From Macrocystis pyrifera (lineage: Eukaryota > Sar > Phaeophyceae > Laminariales > Laminariaceae), in contig JASSKH010000005.1 in NCBI GenBank assembly GCA_031763025.1, positions 13,782,528 through 13,846,527 on the forward strand: a DNA stretch of 64,000 nucleotides, given 5' to 3'. The position numbers were made by a program, and so were the translations under genes. Positions within the stretch are counted from its first letter, which is position 1. Each line of letters opens with the position of its first letter. The notes below the pieces were generated by a model. It searched no databases. It had not been told where the DNA came from and saw nothing but the letters and a program-made list of their open reading frames with translations. Positions 30,161 through 34,766 of the stretch are shown here, piece by piece.

Positions 30161-31090
30161 ATGTTGTTGGTGTTGCTTCTTCTTGGTTTTTGTATACATA
30201 CTCGGCATTTTTTCCTGCCCTTGTTGTTATTGCTGGGCTGTTTCTTTGCTTCGCTCGGCCGCGCCCCGTACGTTTGATTTATTTTGTGGGCGTTCCTGTT
30301 CCTGTTGCGTACGGTTTCCCCGGAGCGAATGCCCGGGGTCCCCATCTATGATGCCGATGGGGATGAGCTGGCGAGCTACCTTTGGCTGACGAAGAAATCA
30401 CTCTGCTACGTCTTTGCTACCGGAGTGCCGCAAGCCAGCATCTATTTCCATCGACAGTCTACATTGACGAGGGGGGAAACAATAGCCACGCGCTCACACC
30501 CCTCTCGCTTTTATTCAACCACGCCCCCCTCCCCTGCCCGACGCTTGGTCCATGGCCTGCCCCCCGCCTTTTTGCTCCCACCCCCCCCCCTTCCCCTCTA
30601 TATTTTTCTCCCTGCGCTCACAACGCATGCTGTACTATTAATATATGCATTCTGAGTCTATAGTGTACATTTTGACTGACTTCGCCGTCCTGCTCTTCCT
30701 CCCTCTCTTTGTTTTTTTCGTGTCGCTTGTTTGTTTTCATACCTGTTTGTTGGTGTGTTCGTTCTGTGTATGCTTGTTTGTTTATTGTTGCCTTTATACT
30801 TTTCTCTATGCACACCTGTTTTGATTTCCCTTCCCGCTCCTGCTCTTCCTGCTCCTCCCCCCCCCCCCCCCGCCTTCCGCTCCTCCCCTTCCTCCCTTTG
30901 TTTTGTTTTCGTGACGCGTCAGCTGGAGGAGGGTATTTTCGTGTGCGGGGACCACCGAGCGACTCCCACCCTGGACGGCGCCATGCGGTCGGGGGTGTTG
31001 GCAGCCGAGGCTGTTGTCCGTAACTTGATGATGGAGAGCCGCCCCCCTGTTCGGAAAGGGCGACCTTACCGCAAAAGGGCTCAGGTCTAG
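3882..31090 (+). CDS. FAD-dependent oxidoreductase (amine oxidase/desaturase-like), 10 exons
   Basis: Join: 3882-3947 (tentative), 5077-5232, 6644-6780, 7579-7675, 9138-9239, 16062-16203, 26292-26590, 26883-26987, 28213-28491, 30923-31090. All junction phases agree. The product is over 500 residues even without its true N-terminus, usual for FAD oxidoreductases of the amine-oxidase/phytoene-desaturase fold. The dinucleotide-binding motif [10 protein letters not shown] and an acidic strand end ([11 protein letters not shown]) lie near the N-terminus; the C-terminal FAD contact GIFVCGDH...TLDGAMRSG is in the last exon. The sequence resembles the bacterial and plant plastid family with DRGFQVxxxAYPE. 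A redox reaction on an unknown small substrate, perhaps in the plastid, is inference. Introns reach 10.1 kb and hold many retroposons. The start codon is not settled: ATG 3822 in frame, or an upstream exon. Confidence 0.85.
4005..4142. repeat. TTG and CTG microsatellites
   Basis: TGT/TTG-rich repeats at about 3990-4085 followed by a CTG run at 4112-4141. A 20-base C run follows at 4213-4232. All are inside intron 1 of the FAD oxidoreductase if the tentative exon is real. Confidence 0.9.
4765..4925. repeat. GGGTC/GACCC repeat with inverted arms
   Basis: GGGTC units at 4771-4798 face GACCC units at 4806-4825, 4847-4870 and 4889-4920, so single-stranded DNA or RNA could fold into a GC-rich stem. 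No mobile-element ends are visible. Confidence 0.8.
5077..5232 (+). CDS. FAD oxidoreductase exon: dinucleotide-binding fold
   Basis: 52 codons between TTTTCACAG and GTGAGA, phase 0 at both ends. It encodes the Rossmann-type GAGVAGLV motif, the acidic residue of the second strand (LLEASD), GGR and [10 protein letters not shown], which in this family continues directly into an AYPE motif in the next exon. Confidence 0.92.
5318..5648 (-). mobile_element. Poly(C)-tailed LINE, 5'-truncated copy D
   Basis: About 325 bp of the LINE 3' end (complementary orientation): poly-G-rich tail side at 5290-5323, the ATGAGTACGC terminus, then the ORF2 C-terminal codons. The 5' truncation point at about 5648 abuts the poly-C-like end of the partner element that follows. 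Confidence 0.85.
5650..6163 (-). mobile_element. Non-autonomous poly(C)-tailed partner element, full-length copy
   Basis: About 510 bp, matched along its whole length by the copy at 29449-29966. On the minus strand it starts near GGTTGGGTTGGCGTCGGTT and ends ...CATGATATCGAGCACACC plus a C-rich tail. Its last 65 bp (GTGCTCCGTC...GGGATGCG...GGTC) resemble the LINE 3' end. A short open frame exists near the 3' end but no RT or endonuclease. I interpret it as a retroposon mobilised by the poly(C) LINE. Confidence 0.75.
6194..6243 (-). mobile_element. Partner element, 3' fragment
   Basis: About 50 bp of the 3' end (CATGCATGGCCATAGTCGTA) preceded by a G-rich tract and cut off by the poly-G tail of LINE fragment E. 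Confidence 0.75.
6248..6420 (-). mobile_element. Poly(C)-tailed LINE, 5'-truncated copy E
   Basis: A G run at 6250-6271 is followed by the LINE terminus and about 145 bp of its 3' region; similarity ends near 6415-6420. It sits inside or directly against a partner-element fragment. Confidence 0.85.
6644..6780 (+). CDS. FAD oxidoreductase exon with AYPE motif
   Basis: CT-rich acceptor (CTCTCTCTTCCAG), 45 codons plus two bases, donor GTGAGT. Encodes [15 protein letters not shown]...[19 protein letters not shown], a conserved stretch of this oxidoreductase family following DRGFQ. Confidence 0.92.
6830..6935 (-). mobile_element. LINE terminal 65-bp core, fragment F
   Basis: Only the terminal 65-70 bp of the LINE (to GACGGAGCA) is present, with a poly-G run on its left (6832-6858) and a GGGGTGTGTG run leading into a partner element on its right. 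Confidence 0.8.
6936..7083 (-). mobile_element. Partner element, 5'-truncated
   Basis: About 145 bp matching 5670-5795, from the GAGTACAC-type terminus to AGCGCGAAGCGC. Immediately downstream of LINE fragment F on the plus strand. Confidence 0.85.
7169..7310 (+). mobile_element. Partner element terminus with very long poly-C tail
   Basis: About 58 bp of the 3' end in plus orientation (GGGATGCGAGGGTCTATGGT...GAGTACAACG), followed by a nearly pure C tract at about 7227-7310 with a few T interruptions. Another C run precedes it (7153-7162). Confidence 0.85.
7378..7530 (+). mobile_element. Poly(C)-tailed LINE, copy G, plus orientation
   Basis: LINE 3' region in direct orientation ending GCAACAAATGAGCACG followed by a C run and CT-rich sequence. 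It shows the tail is poly(C) on the element's own sense strand. Confidence 0.85.
7579..7675 (+). CDS. FAD oxidoreductase exon, probable GC donor
   Basis: After the acceptor CAG at 7576-7578 the frame completes a glycine codon from the previous exon and encodes [19 protein letters not shown] and [10 protein letters not shown] phase-0 GT donor matching the next exon is lacking, but GAG|GCGAGT at 7676 fits a GC-AG intron and gives ...[16 protein letters not shown] donor at GTGTTT (7659) would shorten the exon by five codons. Confidence 0.8.
7800..8410. repeat. GATCTATCTA tandem repeat array
   Basis: Array of about 12-19 bp units built on TAGATGATCTATC. The left part has 19 bp units (TAGATGATCTATCTATTAC), the right part 12-14 bp units with GATGATCTATCTA or GACGATCTATCTA. 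It lies in an intron of the FAD oxidoreductase. GATC is present in almost every unit. Confidence 0.95.
8725..8985. repeat. TTTTG-type simple repeat
   Basis: Degenerate repeats of TTTTG, TTTGT and TTCGG over about 260 bp, ending in a T run. Open frames here are Phe/Cys/Leu-rich artefacts. Confidence 0.85.
9138..9239 (+). CDS. FAD oxidoreductase exon, EIFKGREE segment
   Basis: 34 codons between CCTTCAG and GTAAGA, phase 0. Encodes [20 protein letters not shown] followed by a segment ending RFFAPFYQ, which continues into GIFLAPLE in the next exon. Confidence 0.92.
9456..9560. mobile_element. TTACGG MITE, copy 2
   Basis: Intact copy with ends TTACGGAGG and CCTCCGTAA. The compensating change in both arms shows this copy belongs to a GGAGG subfamily, also seen at 23985 and 39934. 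Confidence 0.95.
10462..10566. mobile_element. TTACGG MITE, copy 3
   Basis: Intact copy in the orientation with the CCAAATTTTGTTAG side first. It lies inside direct copy 1 of the TAAC/GTTA segment. Confidence 0.95.
10973..11067. mobile_element. TTACGG MITE, copy 4
   Basis: Intact, flanked by TA on both sides. The corresponding place in direct copy 2 (about 13365-13385) has no MITE, so this insertion came after the duplication or was absent from one parental copy. Confidence 0.95.
11421..12213. other. T-rich stretch separating the two direct copies
   Basis: Pyrimidine-rich sequence with CTCTCT runs (12005-12020) and T tracts. Open frames are Phe/Leu/Ser-rich and not convincing. No gene recognised. 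Confidence 0.5.
12214..12319. mobile_element. Hairpin MITE (AACCCTTTTAGTAC family), copy a
   Basis: Family of about 90-105 bp with ends AACCCTTTTAGTACxGCAGT and an inner arm CCCGxxxxGGGGACAAA facing TTTGTCCCC. This copy's right outer arm is decayed. Confidence 0.8.
12513..13765. repeat. TAAC/GTTA-rich segment, direct copy 2
   Basis: Collinear diverged copy of 9755-11420 with numerous point differences and small indels. It carries a MITE at 13030-13141 that copy 1 lacks, and lacks the two MITEs of copy 1. Similar TAAC/GTTA-rich sequence continues to about 14350. Confidence 0.85.
13030..13141. mobile_element. TTACGG MITE, copy 5
   Basis: Inserted in direct copy 2. The right outer repeat contains an expanded run of C. 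Confidence 0.93.
13937..14041. mobile_element. TTACGG MITE, copy 6
   Basis: Intact TTAC...GTAA copy in the TAAC/GTTA-rich continuation, preceded by GTGT. Confidence 0.93.
14400..14720. repeat. 71-bp tandem repeat, about four units
   Basis: Units begin ACGGGAATTCACGGGA and contain GGACGGGAACTGGCC and CCGCCGAAACTAGCCACC; the last is rearranged. Confidence 0.9.
14828..14915. mobile_element. TTACGG MITE, decayed copy 7
   Basis: Inner part (AGGACCACATATTGTTAG to GTCCTATTTACTATGG) recognisable; outer repeats mostly lost. Confidence 0.75.
16062..16203 (+). CDS. FAD oxidoreductase exon, [14 protein letters not shown] segment
   Basis: Acceptor CAG at 16059-16061, 47 codons plus one base, donor GTTCGT. 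Encodes [10 protein letters not shown]...[20 protein letters not shown] followed by [13 protein letters not shown]. The glycine-rich loop before a Q-P-x-x-x-A helix is typical of the family. Confidence 0.92.
17555..18034 (-). pseudogene. LINE reverse transcriptase, palm fragment
   Basis: 159-residue open frame with [28 protein letters not shown] and [13 protein letters not shown], i.e. RT motifs around the catalytic aspartates. The motif reads FVDD here but FADD in the copy at 52.5 kb, so this copy carries a substitution next to the catalytic pair. Upstream RT sequence ([24 protein letters not shown]) is in a separate frame at 18359-18138. Confidence 0.85.
18630..18797. mobile_element. TTACGG MITE, copy 8 with internal duplication
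   Basis: The outer ends are intact, but about 64 bp of the interior (ATGCCATACATAAAAAAC to GGTCCTGTTAACT) is present twice, giving 168 bp. Inserted in the LINE. Confidence 0.93.
18988..19093. mobile_element. TTACGG MITE, copy 9
   Basis: Intact copy in the LINE, left flank TA. Confidence 0.93.
19647..19737. mobile_element. Hairpin MITE, copy b (best preserved)
   Basis: CCCTTTTAGTACCGCAGTCC faces GGACTGCCGTACTAAAAGGG, and GGGGACAAA faces TTTGTCCCC around a short TGGAATTAGACTGG loop. Inserted between the endonuclease and RT parts of the LINE. Confidence 0.92.
19977..20813. mobile_element. 837-bp TIR element with TA target duplication
   Basis: Ends AGACCTATGCCAATGGGAAC and GTTTCCATTGGCATAGGTCT (about 26-base inverted repeats with one mismatch), flanked by TA on both sides. 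It interrupts the LINE endonuclease frame between GAKNYL and [14 protein letters not shown] 179-codon plus-strand frame (20138-20677) has no motif I recognise, so the element is probably non-autonomous. TA duplication suggests the Tc1/mariner superfamily. Confidence 0.9.
20815..21060 (-). pseudogene. LINE endonuclease N-terminal part
   Basis: Minus-strand coding with [10 protein letters not shown], then [11 protein letters not shown] and [20 protein letters not shown], an exonuclease-endonuclease-phosphatase-type region. The catalytic glutamate is the E of QES by analogy with APE endonucleases. The frame is then broken by the 837 bp insertion. Confidence 0.75.
21344..21447. mobile_element. 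TTACGG MITE, copy 10
   Basis: Intact ends (TTACGAGGG / CCCCGTAA), TA on both sides; in the LINE 5' region. Confidence 0.93.
21614..21844 (-). pseudogene. LINE ORF1-like fragment
   Basis: 76-codon frame ending [20 protein letters not shown] followed by [12 protein letters not shown]. Its position upstream of the endonuclease suggests an ORF1 nucleic-acid-binding protein; the hydrophobic VLVFGVP resembles the first strand of an RRM-like fold. The assignment is tentative. Confidence 0.45.
21851..22380. other. No gene recognised
   Basis: Possible LINE 5' leader or flank. Frames of up to 127 codons exist, but none show a recognisable domain. Confidence 0.4.
22439..22537 (-). mobile_element. Partner element, 5'-truncated fragment
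   Basis: Matches 6969-7050 (CATGCATGGCCGTAGTCGTA to CGGGTTTCC). A second partial terminus (CATTCATGGCGGAGG plus G run) follows at 22575-22605. Confidence 0.8.
22750..23015. repeat. 90-bp tandem repeat, three units
   Basis: Units start near 22751, 22842 and 22932, each with CTACTTGC(A/C)AACAGTATCCCACA followed by ATTTCAAGTATTTT and a CCCAAAAA tract. Confidence 0.9.
23093..23127. repeat. Poly-G tract
   Basis: About 35 uninterrupted G after a T run. No LINE or partner terminus follows, unlike most poly-G tracts here. On the minus strand, the sequence 23330-23128 would be a poly(C)-tailed unit of unknown family. Confidence 0.9.
23985..24075. mobile_element. TTACGG MITE, copy 11, right end lost
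   Basis: Left terminus and interior intact; the right outer repeat is replaced by a TATA-rich tract leading into the tail of the SINE. Confidence 0.88.
24096..24906 (-). mobile_element. tRNA-derived SINE, copy 1, interrupted
   Basis: On the minus strand the head starts GGCGTCCCCGGTGGCTTGG with A- and B-box-like sequences (24906-24830). The body continues at 24331-24100 to CCTACGAGTGGGCTGG. A 490 bp element splits the two parts, and the uninterrupted junction can be read in copy 2 (CTATGAGCATGC). Confidence 0.9.
24332..24823. mobile_element. 490-bp TIR element inside the SINE
   Basis: Ends AGACCAACTATTCTGGGAAAT and its near complement ATTTCCCATAATAGTTGGTCT. GAG is present on both sides and once in the empty SINE, consistent with a 3 bp duplication. 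Internal sequence also has inverted arms around CTCGGAAAACT... No transposase frame. Confidence 0.88.
24907..24998. mobile_element. TTACGG MITE, copy 12, left end lost
   Basis: Begins at TAATAGGACCAAATTTTG directly next to the SINE head and ends with an intact CCCCCGTAA. Confidence 0.9.
25293..25397. mobile_element. TTACGG MITE, copy 13
   Basis: Intact copy, left flank CTA. Confidence 0.94.
25400..26260. other. Intron sequence with simple repeats, no exon seen
   Basis: T tracts, a GCCGCC run (25773-25830), a GGAGCA repeat (25955-25985) and a poly-C run (26211-26241). Frames up to 197 codons are Ala/Ser/Arg-rich on both strands and not splice-bounded. The pyrimidine tract at 26240-26281 serves the next acceptor. 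Confidence 0.6.
26292..26590 (+). CDS. FAD oxidoreductase exon with acidic insert
   Basis: Acceptor ACCAAAAG at 26284-26291. The first two bases complete Glu with the previous exon, giving [15 protein letters not shown]. Then comes a Gly/Asp/Glu-rich stretch that may be a surface loop, [20 protein letters not shown] (a beta-strand with the conserved VVxAT) and YYAIDGPAP. Donor GTGAGA. Confidence 0.88.
26591..26757. repeat. GTGTATGAGCG minisatellite
   Basis: About a dozen 10-12 bp units (GTGTATGAGC, GGTGTATGAACG) filling much of a short intron. Confidence 0.93.
26883..26987 (+). CDS. FAD oxidoreductase exon, 35 codons
   Basis: CT-rich acceptor (TCTCTCAG) and donor GTCAGT, phase 0. Encodes [12 protein letters not shown] and [16 protein letters not shown]; conserved as the strand pair preceding the substrate-domain SVTVVG strand. 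Confidence 0.9.
27322..27425. mobile_element. TTACGG MITE, copy 14
   Basis: Intact copy with flanks TG and CA. Confidence 0.94.
27842..27946. mobile_element. TTACGG MITE, copy 15
   Basis: Intact copy, TA on both sides. Confidence 0.94.
28213..28491 (+). CDS. FAD oxidoreductase exon with in-frame G run
   Basis: 93 codons, phase 0, acceptor GGTCCAG, donor GTAATT. Encodes [21 protein letters not shown], a Gly run from a G tract at 28338-28355, then [17 protein letters not shown]. The W-x-x-x-x-x-x-Y-x-x-P(Y)A pattern is common in this oxidoreductase family. The glycine tract is a species-specific insert by inference. Confidence 0.92.
28546..29440 (-). mobile_element. Poly(C)-tailed LINE, 5'-truncated copy C
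   Basis: G run 28549-28569, then the LINE terminus and about 870 bp of ORF2 3' sequence, including the [20 protein letters not shown] knuckle-like segment. Its truncated 5' end abuts the tail of a partner element at 29447. Confidence 0.9.
29449..29966 (-). mobile_element. Partner element, second full-length copy
   Basis: Collinear with 5650-6163, including GTGTGGCCACTTCCAGAGAC and CTCGATCGCCAG, ending at CCAACCCAAT as the first copy ends at CCAACCCAAC. This defines the element's 5' end. Confidence 0.85.
29990..30172. repeat. GGT/GTT and CTG microsatellites
   Basis: G run, then GTGGTG/GTTGGT repeats to about 30100, then a CTG run at 30128-30160. Confidence 0.92.
30923..31090 (+). CDS. FAD oxidoreductase terminal exon
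   Basis: Acceptor GCGTCAG, 55 codons and TAG at 31088. Encodes [20 protein letters not shown] followed by [12 protein letters not shown], the C-terminal FAD-contacting motif, then a basic tail [12 protein letters not shown]. Confidence 0.93.
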   Translation: MEEGIFVCGDHRATPTLDGAMRSGVLAAEAVVRNLMMESRPPVRKGRPYRKRAQV

Positions 31091-31124
31091 ACGTTAAGGC
31101 TAATCATACGCTAGCGCAAAGGCG

Positions 31125-31370
31125 TCGTGACATGGTGGTGGTGGTGGTGGTGACGGCAGTGCGGGGTGGTGGTGATGGCGGGGGTGGTGGCAGTAAGGGC
31201 GGTGACGATGGTGGCCTGGTTCGGTTCTCGGTTCGGTTCTCGGTCCGGTTCTCGGTTCGGTTCTCGGTTCGGTTCGGTTCGGTTCTGTTCGGTTCCGTTC
31301 GGTTCGGTACGGTTCCGTTCCGTTCCGTTCGGTTCGGTTCGGTTCCGTTCGGTTCGATTCTGCCTGATTC
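31125..31370. repeat. GGT and GGTTC repeats
   Basis: GGT-rich stretch (31131-31195) then 5-11 bp units of GGTTC/GGTTCTC (31217-31360) just downstream of the FAD oxidoreductase stop codon. Frames here are Arg/Phe/Gly repeats, not genes. Confidence 0.92.
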
Positions 31371-31627
31371 TCCGCCATGTCACACATACGGAGGCGTTGA
31401 CTGCTGTGAGACACAGGCGGCTACACTACGGCCATGGTAATGGTGGCGATGGTAAACGGCCTGCCTTTTTTTTTTTTGGCGACTTTCGTGAAGTGGGGTG
31501 GGTAAGGGAGACACCGGAACAGAGTAAACAGGCGAGCGGCTTGTCTCGGTTGTGTCGATTTTGTGTTTGGCGGTTTGCCGGCGAGTGTCGCGGCGCGTCG
31601 GACGCAACGCAAACAATAGTGGTGTAT

Positions 31628-31733
31628 TCACGGGGGGGGCACAGTAAGCAGGACCCACGATGTACCCGGGGGAACATGCATCCCCATGTGTTTAGACACC
31701 ATATTTAGATCTCATTACTACGTTCCGCAGTAG
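31628..31733. mobile_element. TTACGG MITE, decayed copy 16
   Basis: Only the CACAGTAAGCAGGACC-like left arm and spacing remain; similarity is weak. Confidence 0.4.
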
Positions 31734-31739
31734 TAGTGT

Positions 31740-32570
31740 AGTTGCGCGGTGGTAGTCGGAGGGCAGGAGTTTGGGAAACTGATGTGGGGCCGAGCGATGT
31801 TGATGAAATCAGTCGCCGGCGGCGTGCGGGTGGAGACGGGCCGACATCCGCGCCGCATTATTATTACACGCGGTAGAGATGTTTTATGCATCTACAGAGT
31901 AGGCAGCCGCAGCAGTGGGAGTAGGACTACCGCAAGCAGCGTTTTCGGTTCGGGAGAAGGTTTTTGTTTCTTGGTAGTAGGTGGTGGAGGCCGGGGAGGC
32001 CGGCGAGGTTGCTTTCTCTCTTCAGTGGCGCGTGCCGCTTGGGTAGGGAGAGAGATACACGGGGTCAAGGGAGAGGGAGAGAGAGGCAAAGAGAGCTTGA
32101 GAGAGAGGAGAGCGGGAGAGAGAAGAGGAAGAGCAAGACATATGGAGAGAGCAAGAGGTATGGGCAGAGAGAGAGGGTTGCTGCTGCTTCAGTAGCGGCA
32201 ATCTTGTATGATTCGGTTTGCTCAGAGAGATATCGGCGGTGCTGCCGACAAACAGTTCACTTGGTGAAGCCATTTTGTGCTTGGAAGATTGCTGCCGTGT
32301 TGAATGACTTCCCAACCAGTGGTGCTCTTGCTTGCTCCTGTACTATAGCTGCGGAGCGGAGCGGCGAGGTGCGTTGCGGTGCGGTGGGGTTCGTGTATCT
32401 GTTGTTGCTGTTGTGCGCGCGCGCTCTGTTGAACTTGTTTTGTGGTCATGGCGTTTGATGCCTTGTTTGTGTAGGGCGTGTCGGGATGTTCGCCCCATTT
32501 AATAAAATCATCAAATCATCATTAACTTTTTACCTGCCATTCACGCACGCTAGGAGGGAGGGAGGGAGGG

Positions 32571-32616
<46 letters not shown>

Positions 32617-32935
32617 CGGTGTGAGGGAGACGGGGAGGGAGGGGGGGGCAGGCAGACGGGGGCAGGGAATATCGGACTATCTCGCGCCAAGGAACGGCAC
32701 ATACAGTGAATTGGTACTGCTGCTTTCTGATTGAGCCGTATGGTGCAGAACATTTTTGTACAAGTTTAACTGCTTCTCCTTGGTGCTTAAAACTACTACT
32801 GTACATTTTCCCTTTAGCCACACCTTCGTATTATTATCGATTTTCAGCACGTTCTTGCTTTTGTTTTTTGTTTTCGTTTTTTTTTTTTAGACTTAAAGGA
32901 TACGGTCGCTTTTAATTTCCGGCCCATCTCTTAGC
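31740..32935. other. Intergenic, purine-rich, no gene seen
   Basis: GAGAGA-rich stretches at 32046-32180 and a GA run at 32575-32612. No convincing exon. Confidence 0.55.
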
Positions 32936-32936
32936 T

Positions 32937-33062
32937 CCTATGAAGGTTTTGTTTTTCGTCCCGCAACCTTATGGACAAGCCGTGGTCCCACATGTAATAA
33001 GGTGTCTCCGCCCCCCCCCCCCCCCCCCCCCCCCCGAGCCGGTACATGCTGATTTACACTAG
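32937..33062 (-). mobile_element. Diverged SINE 3' part
   Basis: Shares CTGGACAAGCCGTGGTC-type sequence, the C run and CGGTACGTGC-like words with the SINE bodies at 24130-24210 and 47940-48020. The C run here (33010-33035) is expanded. Confidence 0.6.
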
Positions 33063-33175
33063 CATTAGCAACTCCAAGTTAACACGTTTGGCTGTAGTTA
33101 CACGTTCGTCTGTGCGCGGTGAACGGGCTGGGCGGTGGGGGCGGTGAGCTACATCACTGTACGAGTAGTAAGTAA

Positions 33176-33181
33176 ATATTA

Positions 33182-33212
<31 letters not shown>

Positions 33213-33235
33213 TGCTGCTGTCGCCTCGCTGCTGC
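33176..33235. repeat. CTG microsatellite
   Basis: CTG run at 33183-33222 with one TTG interruption. A further CTG run lies at 34408-34431. Confidence 0.93.
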
Positions 33236-34710
33236 TGCCCTAGCTGGCAACAATTCGATACAGCAGCACTGTAGTTGCTTATTGTGTGACGCAAAACTCT
33301 CCGGTCAATTGGCAAATCGTCTACCGCTGAATATGTTTTGTGGGTGTATCCCATGACATTACGAGTCATTTTTTGCACAGCGGCGATGATAACTGCCGGG
33401 TGAATTTATGTTTTAAAGAAGATTGAAGCGTCGGGACCCCGCCTACTTTCCTTGTAGTGTGTTAGAAGTACCCGGTTCAAACAAGCGGGGATTTATATAC
33501 GGTACATAAACTAGCTATTAATAGTACATACTCATGCACTTACTCTTAAGATACTATTAATACTTCTTTTGTGCAGTCATATCATACCTATACTCTGCAC
33601 CAGGTAACTTGTATTATCCTATATACCTGGTAGGCCGTACGAATGGTATATGTGCGGTCATCAATCATCATCCATCAGCCGCAGACCCCGATCATCCCGA
33701 TCACCTGACCAACGAACCAAAGATGTCAGGAGACATGTCAAGAAACCCGAAACGTGCACTATTGTATGGGTGTACCAGGTAGGACCGTGTGTTTCACACT
33801 GCAACGTACCAGGTATTAATATTAATAGTAGTTTGGTGTCGGTCAAGGCATGTATGTCAAGGCAAAGTTGCTTGTCTGTCAAGGGCTGAAAGTGCTGTCT
33901 CATGACATCTATGCATCGAACAACTGGGTGATGACCCATGACCGGGGGGTGTTTTTTGTTTGACACAACGCAGACAGCAGTGTATTGCACAACGAACGAG
34001 ACGACGTACTCGTATATATGTACCTGGGTAAACATCAACAGATCAGCAGCAGTAAAACACAACACCGACAATAAACAGCGCGTGATGTATACCACAGGTA
34101 TATTACTGCGAACACAACCAGACGCAAGAACAATGATAGCAACTGGTTCCCTGCGTATCAATCATAACGTCGAACAGCGTGGTCAGTGGTCAGTTGTCGG
34201 TCAGACTCAGACATATCACACTGTTTATAAACATACGAGTCGTTTTATTTTGAATATTAATGGTAAAAGGTCTCTATATTTAGAGACAGGGATACAGCGG
34301 TAGCTTCGCTCTTTCAGTGTGAACAGGCCACGCTACCACCTGCTGCACCAACGCTGCGCATCCCCGGTCATTACAGCCACCTTTTCGATTCTCACATCAG
34401 CATTCTGCTGCTGCTGCTGCTGCTGCTGCTGTTCACTATCCCAAGTCAATCCGTTGTTGTCGAACTTTCCCTGAATTAGCGTTTTGGGTGTTCTTGCTTG
34501 CTTGTGTTGGTGTCGAAAAGTCGGAAATTTGAAAATTAAAATTCCAACGTAGCCGTTACAACGTACGAGTGAGATACCGACAAAATCGCACTACCGACGA
34601 CGAGACACACCTGTTTTGAGGACCTCCCGTACAAAATCAAACACCGCACGAAACCACAACGCAACATCTCTCTTCCTGTTTTCTGTCAACTGCAAGCACT
34701 AACAGCTATC
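33236..34710. other. Region upstream of the 14-3-3 gene
   Basis: No gene recognised. Contains several ACCAGGTA and TATTAATAGT words and the CTG run at 34408. The 14-3-3 promoter should lie in the last few hundred bases, but I cannot point to a certain TATA or initiator element. Confidence 0.4.
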
Positions 34711-34766
34711 ATGACTTCCCGCGATGACCTCGTGTACATGGCCAAGCTCGCTGAGCAGGCCGAGCG
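34711..34766 (+). CDS. 14-3-3 exon 1
   Basis: Start ATG at 34711; 18 codons plus CG, donor GTGAGT. The split arginine codon is completed by T of exon 2. Confidence 0.93.

Noticed and set aside
31100..31414. Arg/Glu/Asn/Thr-repeat proteins
   Set aside because: Direct translation of the GGTTC/GAACC simple repeat.
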